Shown: piece by piece, positions 1-34,900 of the stretch
How positions within the stretch are numbered: the first letter of the stretch is position 1
Layout of the letters: the number at the start of each line of letters is the position of its first letter
From: Hepsetus odoe
Taxonomy: Eukaryota; Chordata; Actinopteri; Characiformes; Hepsetidae
NCBI GenBank assembly: GCA_017165825.1
Contig: CM029369.1
Location: forward strand, 13,480,308 to 13,544,307
Length of the DNA: 64,000 nucleotides
Direction of reading: 5' to 3'
The notes under the pieces: generated by a model
Told to the model about the DNA's origin: nothing
The model's input: only the letters and a program-made list of their open reading frames with translations
Databases searched by the model: none
Program-made: the position numbers and the translations under genes

Positions 1-1789
1 GTGCTTTGTTTGTCCTGTGGCTTCCTAATTGGATTTATTCTTTGAGTTGATAGTTGTGGGTTTAATTTGTTCTTTTGTCTTTCCTGTGTGTGAGCACATG
101 TAAATACCAAGTTTAAGCAATTTCAGCTGTTAAGAATCAGTCTAGATACTTTCACTGGTATTGGAAAGTTCATATCAAGATATTAAATTGATGGGCTTTT
201 TATTTATATATTGTTTGCTTGTTTGTGTGTGTGTATCTTTTTCCATTGCTTGCACACACTGCACAGCTTGATTAAATCAGTGCACTAACCATGTACAAGC
301 TGATGAATTGGAATATATATGGAGTACGCAGATAATAAGACACATCTAATGAGCCAGTTATAAGCAATGTCCAGTTTCTCAGGGAGAACTGCAATATCTA
401 CTGTTGACTATAATAAAGATTCAGTTTGAATAGATAAGGTTCTACTCAAAGATGTATTCTCAAAGTGCTGCCTGCAAGTGCTTAAAGCACCTTTCAGAAA
501 TCCTTCTATTTAACACCAAAAAGGGTTTACTTTCACAGAACCTTGTCGCTACTGCTAGAATTGTAAAATATACCAAAGTATAGGCAGCAGCTGAGATTTG
601 AGGTTTTGAAGCTGTTGGGTGGATTCCAATTCAATTATGTCTGACTTTGAGGCAGCTCAGGCCACCAGAGAGAGGCTGGACTGTAATCGTAGGCAGTAGG
701 CTTTGGTTCTCTCCATCCCTGTGATGATGATGTCCGAGGCAATTGTTCATAAATAATCAGAGCTAAGGGCTGTGACTGGACTGTGAGTTGTTCTTATGCT
801 CCAGTAACCATTGGGGTTAGTTCCAGGCCGCTGTTCCACCTGCTCCTCACACTCATACACACAGCAAACCTGAAAGTTCTAACTGATTAATATCGTGTGA
901 GGAAGAGTATCAGACTATCATGGTTTTTCTAAGGCTGCCTTCTTGAGCTAAGCAGTAGGAATGGGTATGTGTGCGAGAGAGTATAAATGAGGCACTAAGA
1001 GAAAGAGGCAGAACTCGGCAGTCCCCTTGAGCCATCACAGCATGACCCATTTTAGTGACTCCTTTAGGCTCGAGCTCTGTTCCTCTTTGTATAGAAAAGA
1101 TTTTCTTTACCAACACACTTTTCCCCAGTTTTTCTATTCTGCACAGTTGAAATATTGTCAGCAGAGGGACATTTGGTCTATGCGTAGTATTACTATTAGT
1201 ATAGTTGTATATTAGTAAAAGTAACTCAGTATACTTTTTGTATTATTGTTTTTGTATTTGTTTTTACTGTATTTTCAGGTCATTTTCTATAATCAATTAT
1301 TCCTTTTTTTTTTTTTTTAAGATTGTTCTGTATTTATATTATTGGATCAGATTAGACTGGCGTGGATTAACTTTACCCAGTTTCTGTTGCTCAAAAATCC
1401 AGCTAATTCTTTTGGTTTATCTTTTTTCTTATTTTTTTTGGTAAGTATTTTGCCTCTATGGCAAATGATCTACATTTCATTTTCATCACCATCACAGGAG
1501 AGGAATCCTCAAAGATGACCCATTAAAAACATAAGCACTTGAGTACATAGCTGTATAGATCTTTCCAGTAATCTGGTAGCTGTAGTTGGTGTTGTGATCT
1601 GTTAAAGAGTAGCACAAAGCAAAAACATACACACTTGTACGCTTGCCTGATGGGTCCTTCAGTTTCATTACATGTACACAAAATTACCTGTCACTACGTA
1701 GCATGGATACCGATTGCCTTCTTGTAGGTCCAGACCATCTTCTGTGTGCAATTCACCCTCAACCCCCCCTCCCCCAGAACACACAAACA

Positions 1790-1823
<34 letters not shown>

Positions 1824-3606
1824 CTTTCTATTTTCACCCTAATAAACAGAATGAATTGTGCAATCCCAGACTCATTTATTCAGAGTCCCGTTACCTCATT
1901 ATTGTGGTCAACTGCTTTTCATATTACCCTGTGGTTTACATTCAGATAATATGAATAGGTGGAGCTGTTCAGGATAAAGAGACGTCATCTGTATATTTTC
2001 TATTATGGGTGAAATCAGAATTGCACTATTTCTGTCTAATGTATATGCCTGGTTGAGGTTTTTTCTTTTTTGAGAGGGTGGGCACATGGTAATGTTCAGC
2101 CTTAATTCCCCAGAGAAAAGCAACCTTGTAAAATAATCCACCCCTACCTCAAAAACAAACACACATGCACGCACGCACGCATACGCACACCTACACACAA
2201 ATATACATTCATAGTGTTTTCCTGTACTCCTGTACAACTCATTTATTTTTGTTCCACCATCCCTATTCCCTCCACAGTATAGCAAGACAAAGTAGAGTAA
2301 GTGCATGTATTGATGGGGGAGGGAAGGCTGAGGATTGTGTTGTGAATACAGAGAAGGCAGAACTCGGTGCATCTGCAAATGAGCCAGTATCATTTTAATC
2401 TGCACTTGTTCCCTATTCATGTGTTTTTTGATGATCGCCGCATCACAGTCGGCTCAAGGTTAAATGGCCGGGTTTGCTGTTTGGGGTTTCATTATGCTAA
2501 TGTGGTCAACTCCCATTCACACTGGATCCCTCCTCTCTAGATGCTTATTGTATATGATAAAAAAAATATAATGAGTCGTATTAAAAGCTGCCTCCCTGTT
2601 CTCGACTGGCTGTTGCTTACACTGGGGCACAGACACTGGCTACTACTTCTAAAGACTCTTCTTCTTTAAGCTTGACATTTTTATGATTTTAAAAATTATA
2701 TTTTTGCAGTCATTATTTTTGCAGCTTGCCTATGAGATTTATGTAATTCAAATATTTTTAAATGTAATTTATTATAAATTTATTGGTTGCAAAATTTTGA
2801 TACTTAATATTAAGGAAGTCCTGTCCAATAAATATATAACACATATACAAATATTCTTCTTAAATGCAGAAACATATGTGCTTTTTGTTGTTGTTGCACC
2901 AGGGTCAATGTATCTGTACAATGGCAGGCATATAATGCAGTGTGTGAGATGTTGGAGATGTGTGTGTGTGAATGAGTGAGTGTTAAAAACTAGGTTTTAA
3001 TAGGAATAGGATAGTGAAAAGATATCTTATAGGGGGATTAATCTAAATTTAGGAAACTGTGATCGAGCTCTCATGCTTTGATTCATTGCAGTAAATCAAG
3101 TTTAACAGGACTATTTATGCTGCATTTGTTTAAAAAAAAAAATCAGTTTGCCAATGTCTCTCAGATAAGAATATTGCAATTTATAAGAGTATCAATAAAT
3201 ATTATCATATTGTCCAGCCCTACAAAGTCCATTGCATAAATAGATCCGCTAATATAGATGTGCTGGAGTGCTTTTCATCAGGTAACTCTGTTTTCCATCT
3301 GAAAACTATGATGTCAGATGCAGTTTATCTTGTCTAGTAAGGTAACCTTAGCTAAGTGAAACTGGCCCTTAGCATGTTTATAAGACTTTAGTAGCTGAAT
3401 TAAATATAGTCCAAGCAAGATGGTGAGTTTGGGCACCACATGTTCTCCTGAGTTTTGTTTTGGCTTGGTTTTTAAGTTATGGTTTGAGGTGAAGGCTTTA
3501 TTTATATTTTATAAATGATACATTATAGATTTTAACATCAAAATTGCCTATGCTGCTTGTATCTCATGTTTTGTTTCATTTTGATGTTGGCTTTTTCGTC
3601 TTCTAG
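1..3606 (+). other. CHN1 alpha2 intron (partial)
   Basis: No exon recognised. Holds a T tract near 1303, a CA repeat at 1799-1823 and a compositionally complex stretch near 2430-2560 that may be conserved. Short open frames here are not gene-like. Confidence 0.7.
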
Positions 3607-26600
<22,994 letters not shown>

Positions 26601-27735
26601 CCTCAACACCGTACCATTGACTGTATGAAGGAACACTTTTTATCATGGACTGCACTCCAGTGCTTTACTGTATTGTTTCTCTTTGTGACTTGAATCTCAA
26701 GATGAAGGAGCCACTGTAAATACAATGTTTTTCCACATTCAGTGGACCAGTACTAACCGCTTAGCATTCTGTTTTCCCCCGTTTAGTGGGTGTGGATTAC
26801 GTACCTTAAATTTGCATGTCTTCCTCCCCATTTTTGTCGGGGGTCGTTGAAACTGAAGGGCGGGACCGTGCGGAACAAGCGTCATTTCTTTTGGGTTGTT
26901 TCAGGGTTATTATCGGGTAGCCCTGCAGCCTCCTCCCGCAGCATGTGGTAAAGCTCGTGAAATGTGACGCTTTGTTCCTGTGCTTTTATTTTGTCCCTTG
27001 GATGTACAGTAGTTCCCGCTTGCCAAATGGGCCTTTTGGGGTTTTTGAGGCATTAAATGTGATGATTCCAGTGAGTTTTGATGACACTTTACTTGGAATT
27101 TTTCAAACAAAGGCTGCAACATGAACACTTTGCTAAATTCTCCATAAGACACTCGTGAAAAAATAAATTAATATGAACAATCTTTAGTTGACGGGTTTCG
27201 TACCAGTGCAGCATGTGTTGATGTGGTGTTCAGTGATGTCACTGCCAATGCCTACTGCCTAATGGTTTAGTACATTTCATTTTGATTAATTTACTGTGGA
27301 ATTGCTTATATATTCTCATTAATGGGGTTTATAATTTTACATCCCCAGCATTATATATTATGTATGATTCTTTTTTTTTTTTTTCTCCATTTCTTAAATG
27401 CTGTGGGTTTTATGAATGTCATATTTATATATTCCAAGTAAAGTGTCACCATTATTTCATTTTTTAGTTTTTTTTTTCCTGTGACTTTTATTTTTTTAAA
27501 CACTTATTTCTGCCTACACTCTGCCTTTAAATGCAGTATCTCTTCAGGTGAATTTCCAGAGCCTCTTCAGTTGTAGTCATAAACAATCTCCTTTTTCTCA
27601 GTGTCTATTGTTGTAGTCCGGCCTTCAAAAATCTCTTGCACTCTCAACAGAACTGGCTGATGTTTTTTGGTTGTAATGATTTTGTATTTGATTTGAGCAT
27701 GAATACATTAATTTATTAAACTTCACTTTTAGAAA
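26601..27735 (+). other. chn1: CHN1 3'UTR with candidate poly(A) signals
   Basis: Non-coding sequence after the TAG. AATAAA lies at 27162-27167 and ATTAAA at 27715-27720; either could end the transcript. No other gene feature was seen. Confidence 0.6.
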
Positions 27736-30696
27736 CATGGCGTTATGAGATTTTATTGCATGTTGCTGGGACAACACCACAACTTCACACAAAAACAGCG
27801 CTGCTGTATTGGGTTAATCTGAGAAGAGATGCTGACTTTTTTTCAAAAAAAAAAAAAAAAAAAAAAAAAGATCTCTTGTTAGACCCCTTCTTGAGTGACC
27901 TTGACCAAAAGACATGTACGTGGTTATGTTGCTATGTTTGCAGTGACAGTTCTGCAACATCTTGCAACCCTAGGGCCTGCATGCCCTCCTACCCTGTCAA
28001 TCAAACTGATTCTTTTAGAGATTAACACAGAAGCTACAGTACCTCGGGCATCGTCCGTCACACTTAATTATGCTGAGCTTTGTTTTACCCAATGCAAGGC
28101 ATGATCTATGTTCTATTTTTAATTACTCCTGATGGGTTGCCTACCTAGAACAGAATCAGAAAATATGCCATGACTTATCTTAATTCATTCAGACATCCTG
28201 CTTCTCCACCAGTATAGAGACTATTGGGCTGCATCTACACCGTCCTTTAGAAATTTCTTATCAGTGGTCCCATGGTGTCCTTGGTTGAGAGTACTGTGAT
28301 TCAAGGGTTTGGGTGGGGGGGGGCTTCTCTGTCTATGTTGGCAGCTGGTGAGTCTTAATTTACCATGAAATCCCATTAAATTATCAGCCATTGTTCTCTT
28401 AGCCATAGGAACACCAGCAAAGGTTAAAATATTAAAAGGCATGAAGCTTTATGAGCCATGACTCTCTTTCTGATGCAATAGGTTTGTGTCATTTCTCTCC
28501 AGTTTATTCATTGCTTCTGCTCTGCATGGTCAGTATCTGCTTTAATAAAAATAGAACTTCAGTGTTGATGCTTTAGGGTAGTTTACTGACAAAACAGCGC
28601 GGTTATTTCTGTAATCTCAAGATTGCTATTATCAAGTCATACAATTGGTGAGGATCTGAGTGCATTAACATCTTCGAGGGGATTTTTTTTTGTTTTTTGG
28701 AACCATTGGATTCAGTCTTGGTGGAAATACTTTTTCAGTAACAAAGTTTACTGATTGTTTAAAAGGGAGCAAATATTGCAGACATATCAGTCACACTACT
28801 GTTCACTTTTTGTTTTGTTTTCTTATTTTTTATTTTCCATTTCTAGATGTGTTAATATGCCCCAGAGCTACGTGCTGCACTTCAGTGACTCTTGAGTGAA
28901 GGGTAAAATTTATGAAAAAGTCACTCTAGCAGCCCCATTTTTGTGGAAGAGTGATTTATTGTTACTGAGCATCAGCAATCCATCTGTATTAATAGCGCAG
29001 GGCAGCAGAGCGGGTGAAGAGGCTATTTCATCCAGCCTGCCTCTGTGTTAATGCCACAGCGGCTGAACTCTGATCCACACACATCAAATAACACTCACCA
29101 AATTAATCACGAGACCACTGTGCCTTTTCACACTAATGAATTGGAATGCCCTCATGTGATGCGTGAGATAAATTGACCTTTCTGGGTCGGGCGGACTCAG
29201 TGGAAATGACATTTCTGCATGCAGAAAGCTGCCCTATAAAGTCAAATACTAATCTGAAGTGAAATATTAAAATCAAGCAAAGAAGGCATAGGCAAGCACT
29301 GAACAAATCCTAGACCTTGAGTGTGTTATACGCTTTAGTTTTTGGTTAAATTGCGAAAATGGATGGCCTGTTTTTTTTTTTTTTTCTTTTTGTTTTTTTA
29401 AAGAAATTTTCAGATTTTAGTGCCGATGGTATGTCTTTGGATTTTATAGACATTAAGTCTATGGCTAATCTTGATTTTCTATAATAAAATAATATTGTAT
29501 GTGTATCATTAATTTAATCTTTAAAAAAAAACAAAATTTACTATATGTAAATGTTCTCCTTTTTTCACACGTAAGAGATGTGTTTTACATTTCAAATAAT
29601 CACCAAAAGCTTTAAAGGGATTATAAACATAAATCTGAGAAATAGAGCAGATTGGGCTTCATACAAAGGCTTAAAGAGATGCACGTGTGTGTTCGGGTCT
29701 GTTTATGCATGCTTCTGCTGTTTGTACTCTGAGCATGGTTGTGATTTCCCTCAAGGTCAAATGGGTTTAATGCTGCCCAGACAAACACGTGCAGGACTGG
29801 GATTCAGGTGGGCCGGTCTATATTTTTGTGGGTGTGGGGAGCTGTGGGTGGGATACTGATCTCTCTTAATTCAGCAGTTGCCAGAACTGTCACTCTGTCT
29901 CTAAATAAGATGAATGATGCCGGAGTGTGAGTGAAGGAGTGTTGGGGGGAGGAAATGGACTGCTGCTTCACGGTGTGTATGTGTGAGGGGACGTGTTTTT
30001 GTGTGCTAGAGTGGGAACAGTATATGTAGATAAAGCAGCAGTGGAATAGCCAGTGCAGGCCATAAAAATTGCTGCATAGCAAATGCACCCCTTTTGATAT
30101 GAAGATATGAAGCAGGATCATAGGATCTAACCACACTGCAAAAATGATTTAGGGATCGCTTGAGAAACATCACAAATAGTGCAGGGTGCTGATTCCAAAC
30201 TTCCCAGATCTCCAGACGTGGAATCTCCTGGACAAACTAGTCTGATTTGTGGATGGCCTGCCTCACAACTTGCAGTACTTGACAAAGCTGCCACATCCTG
30301 ATTAGAATGACTAGAATCCCATCTGAAAAGTTAAGATGATGAATGTGATTTTCTTCATCAGTTTTACATAGTTAGACATTTTCATTTTATGACCAGCAAA
30401 ACAAGGAACTTGTTTTCTTTAAAAACAGGACGCTATTTAAAAAGGGTGCAGATATTTTTTCATGCTCATTCAGGTCCCAGAAATGAACGACTGTCCTTTT
30501 TGAAAAAAAAAAAATTAAGGACCAAAAAGTTGTATAAAACACATCTTGAGTTAAGAAACCATTTTGAACTCATGGTGTAACTTTAAATATTACATGCAGA
30601 AATGAAAAAAGAATCACTTACATGTCTGGTAGAAAATACGTAGCACTACGCAGTGTCTAAATTTGAACATTTTAATCAAATTGACAGAACACACAT

Positions 30697-30830
30697 CCTG
30701 CGATGGGCTGCCGACCTGTCCAGGGTGCGTCCCCCGTCCTTCGCCCTGTGTGCGCTGGGTTGGACTCCAGCACCCCCCCGCGACCCCGTTTGGGACAAGC
30801 GGCAGAAAATGGATGGATGGATGGATGACA
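30697..30830 (+). mobile_element. LINE 3'-end fragment ending in GGAT repeats
   Basis: The segment from cctgcgatgggctgccgacc through ccccccgcgacccc to (ggat)n is the typical 3' tail of an abundant fish LINE. No coding part remains. A different tail from the 7.3 kb copy. Confidence 0.75.
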
Positions 30831-31689
30831 GAACACATCCTCCAGTTAATAAGGTTTATCAACATTTACTACATTTAAAGTTAAATATTTTTGTCAATTT
30901 ACAATTTATACCCAGGTCATATTTCAGCTCAGTTCAACTATTCTCAGTATTTGAACACAGAATTTCGGATGGAATTTTGAAGCCGAAGGGACAAATGTTC
31001 AGATTTAAACAATGTGATAAAAACAAAAGAACAACACTGAACATTTACATAGAAACATAAATCTAACACTTGCTAGATATTTAATGTTTTGATGAGTTGC
31101 CTGTGGAATGATTCATATGTAGGTCTCAAACTCTGATTGAGCATATGAAGTCCATGCAAGCCTTAAGGCGACTTTAGCACGGAAAGCTTTGGAGGGGAAA
31201 GGGCACTGGCACTGCTGGTGGGGGCAGGTTGAAGAAGGGAAAGGGCATTAGAACTGCCGGTGGGGCAGGTGGGAAAGCTGAGGAAGAGTGCAGAGATGTC
31301 AGGTTCGGCCATCTGGAAAAGTCCAAGCAAAGCTGGGGCCTCTCATGTCCAGCTTGTGAAATGATTAGGCCATGATCTAATATAATAAGCCCGTGCTGAG
31401 TGGGCCTTTTGGCACCATGAAGAAGAGCCGTTCATAAAGGGCACCAAAAATGCTAATTCATTTTTCTTAGTTGGTGTTTCTCAGGTGTACATGACTTTCG
31501 AAAAGCCGTGAATATTCTTGAAATGCTCTAATCCAATCCTGACCTGAAATGTTAACAACAGCCACACTAATGCCAAAGCTAGCTCAATTCACATCAGCAC
31601 TCATTTCTCAATTGAGTTTTTCATAAATAATGAAAATACATAAATTAAATATGTTATTATGATGAAAGTCAATATTATTATTCCATTTC

Positions 31690-31768
31690 ACCTTGGCTGT
31701 GCTTGTTTGTATGGGTGCACATGAGCAATGGATTAGAGAGGTATTTGTCTCTGGTTACGTGTGTGTGT

Positions 31769-31810
<42 letters not shown>

Positions 31811-31952
31811 GTGACCATGCTTTGACACTCTTGGAGCGCTCACTGGGCATCAGTGAAGTCTTACTGGTACTGTGACCAACAGCAGAGGCTTAAAAGGGTG
31901 TAGGCACGTTGATTTGACAACGTTTTTCTTGCTATTTGCCATTTACAGCAAA
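31690..31952 (+). promoter_or_regulatory. chrna1: CHRNA1 proximal promoter/5'UTR region
   Basis: Region just before the ATG. It has a GT microsatellite (about 31758-31812), a CACATG E-box at about 31717 and a TATA-like ttaaaag near 31890. Muscle receptor genes are driven by myogenic factors through E-boxes, but this assignment is inference. Confidence 0.35.
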
Positions 31953-31998
31953 ATGAAGTGGTTTCATTTGGTGTCTTTGCTCCTGACTGCCTTCGGAG
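31953..31998 (+). CDS. chrna1: CHRNA1 exon 1, signal peptide
   Basis: Codes MKWFHLVSLLLTAFG plus the first base of Gly16. Hydrophobic signal sequence; donor gtacag. Confidence 0.93.
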
Positions 31999-34900
31999 GT
32001 ACAGATTTTTTCCTCTCGTGTGTTAAACTTTCGTAAAATAGCATGATTCAATGTTTCAGCAGGTTTGCGGTATTAGAGGGGTGCATGCATTAACAATGGC
32101 ATGTTTCACTGTATGTTATTGGTTAGCATTATTGAAAGCATGATTTTCAAATGTTTGAAGTTGAATTTCTCACCAACAAACCTCATTCTAACATAAAGAA
32201 CAAAGATTGCACAAACCATTTTGTATTTACAATATAAAAAAAACAGGAAAAAAATGGGATTCTACCATATAAAGCGTCAGATGAAATATCCGTTTTCAGA
32301 CTACACAAAACTTTGATTTGATTGACAGCTACAGATGTTCATGTGACTGTGGGTGATTTTGCACCCCCTATCTGAAAGATTATTATATAGTTCCCGATTG
32401 TTGAGCCTGGCCAATCTGACTGAAGGGTGAATTTAAAACAGTTTGAAATGAAAAAAATGTTTTCTCATTCATGACAACCTTTTCTTAAAGACTAAAGAAG
32501 AGATTGTTAATCTAGTGACGGAATTTAAATAAGACATGTAAAGGCACATTAAGGCTGGGAAATGCTGACATAAGACACCAGCGGTCTGGATGATAAACAG
32601 GGAGCGGAACTCACACATGTTCTCTGGTAACTCTAGAACTAATGGAACTTTCACACGTTCCCTCTTAGCCCCCACCTCCAACAGTGGGAATGAACTAGCT
32701 AGCAGAACATCACACACAGTAACCAAGTTCCTCACTCAGACTCACTTCAGGTTCTACGACTTTATGCTTTACAGTTTACACTGAATAGAGATAGGACTTT
32801 TAAGTTACACTGATGTAGGAGTCTACTGGACCAAGGGCTAGTCCTAAAATGTGATCGTGTATTTGGATAGTACCCTCCTAAAAATAATGGAGGGATCTCC
32901 ATAATGATAACCAACCTTTTGCCATTTGTGACCCAAATTCTGGACACTAAAAACATCTACACGTCTTGAACTCATCCAGTCCTTTAAAATGCAAAGATGT
33001 ATAAGTACAGTAATCAGTGATCAGTGCCGCACACAACATAATAATGCTAATGTATCTGCAAAAATGATGCTTTTTTATTTAGAATGGCAGAATGGAAGAA
33101 ACGGAGGAAATAATGGAAGCATTGCTTAAAAAATGATTTGGAGTATAGATAAGGCAGCTTGGTGATACAGATTTCCGTGTTCTGCACTGAGCATGTACAG
33201 TGGTTTTATTGCTGTGTTTTGTGTTGAGCAGGACTGGTTTGGAGTTCCGAGGATGAGACTCGTCTGGTTAAAAGTCTCTTCACTGGGTATAATAAAGTGG
33301 TCAGACCTGTCAATCACTTTAAGGATGCAGTGGTGGTCACTGTAGGACTGCAGCTGATCCAGCTTATCAGTGTGGTATGAGATACTGTTGTGGACTGTAT
33401 GCTGAATATGTTATGAGTGATCTAGAATAAACTATACAAGCGCTGTCTTTGGGCTTGCAGAGTGCAGCTCGTCAGTGCAGGACAGCTAAAAAAATTTTTT
33501 TTTAAGTAAAACGGAATATGTTACATTTTTTTATTTCTACTGACTCACTATAAGCTTTTAATATTGTTGTTCTCAATTTAGGTACATAATTGAAGCCTTT
33601 GTGCCACATTTACATTGTTTTTATGTTGGAGAACTAAATTTGCCTGGACTTTATATATAAATTTTTCTGGCATTATATCATGTATTGGAAACCAACTTTA
33701 AACCCTTTTTATTCCTGGTGTCTCTGACAGGATGAAGTTAACCAGATTGTCACTAGCAATGTGCGGCTGAAGCAGGTACTCTAGGAGAATTTCCATTTGA
33801 TTTTTTTTTTGTATGCACATATAAAGGTAACTGAATACTGCTTTAAAGATATTAGAGACAGTATTACGCTCTGCCGCTCTCATGATAGTTACATAATCCA
33901 CTTACTCTCCCTTCAGCAATGGAAAGATGTGAACCTGCAGTGGAACCCAGAGGACTATGGAGGGATAAAAAAGATTCGAATTCCCTCTACTGACATCTGG
34001 AGACCTGACCTTGTTCTCTATAACAAGTATGACATGGGGCTACTTCCTCTTTATCTAGATCTCATGCATTCGAGCATGCTTACGTAATCTGTGCTGATGG
34101 ACTCATGTAAGAGTGACGTTTTTTTCTGTCCCATGACTAATGCATTTGAATGGATTTGTGGGTGTGTGTATATATGCAGTGTGGGAATGAAAAAACACTT
34201 ATATTGCAGCAAGTTAAATCTGGACATTTCATCACAAGTTTCTGCCTCTCACTATATGCTCTGTCTCACCCACATGCATGCCTGTACACACACACACCCA
34301 AACATGCATGGACACACACAGCCATTTCTCCTTGACAACCAGCCTGCTGCCTGTGAGACCCTTGTCCGCTTGCTGGTTGGCTGGCATGAGCTACAGTGAG
34401 AGTGGTGTGATGCCAGGACCATCTCCAGGGCAGTCTCTAGGCAGAGCTGTTTGCGCTTGTTAACCCTGTTCTCTTCTACTTTTTATCCCCTTTTCCTCTT
34501 CTATTCCTTTTCCACTTTTTTTTATAGATTGTTGACTGTTTAAGCTTAGGGCTTCAGAATATACAGAATATTCCATCCATACAGCTCATACAAACCAAAA
34601 TTAAGATGCCAGAAAAAAAGTGCATTTTTTTTTTTTTTATGAAAACAAACAAATTAATATTTAATTATTTAGCCCACAGCTGTTTAGCCCCTCCTATGAA
34701 CATAAACGTTTTCTGGTTTTTTTTCGTTCTTTTTTTTTTTTTATCGAGACACAGTACAAAGCAGCCAATCAGAAAGAGGTCTTATACAGCTATTTGTCTA
34801 AAGGGCACAGTAAACATAATAATAAATAATAATGAAAAGTGGAAAAATATAAAACTTTAAGTGAATTTGTTGTTTTGTTCTGAACTGTTTTTGCCAAATA

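Larger units (their letters stand above)
27736..31952. other. CHN1-CHRNA1 intergenic region
   Basis: No gene recognised. Holds a poly(A) tract (about 27846-27868), a non-repetitive complex stretch at 28930-29260 with several TAAT-type motifs, a LINE tail (about 30697-30830), a duplicated G-rich stretch near 31190-31290 and a GT microsatellite before CHRNA1. Confidence 0.7.

Noticed and set aside
1799..1823. CRISPR-like regular repeat
   Set aside because: Simple CA microsatellite; no spacers. Vertebrate genome.
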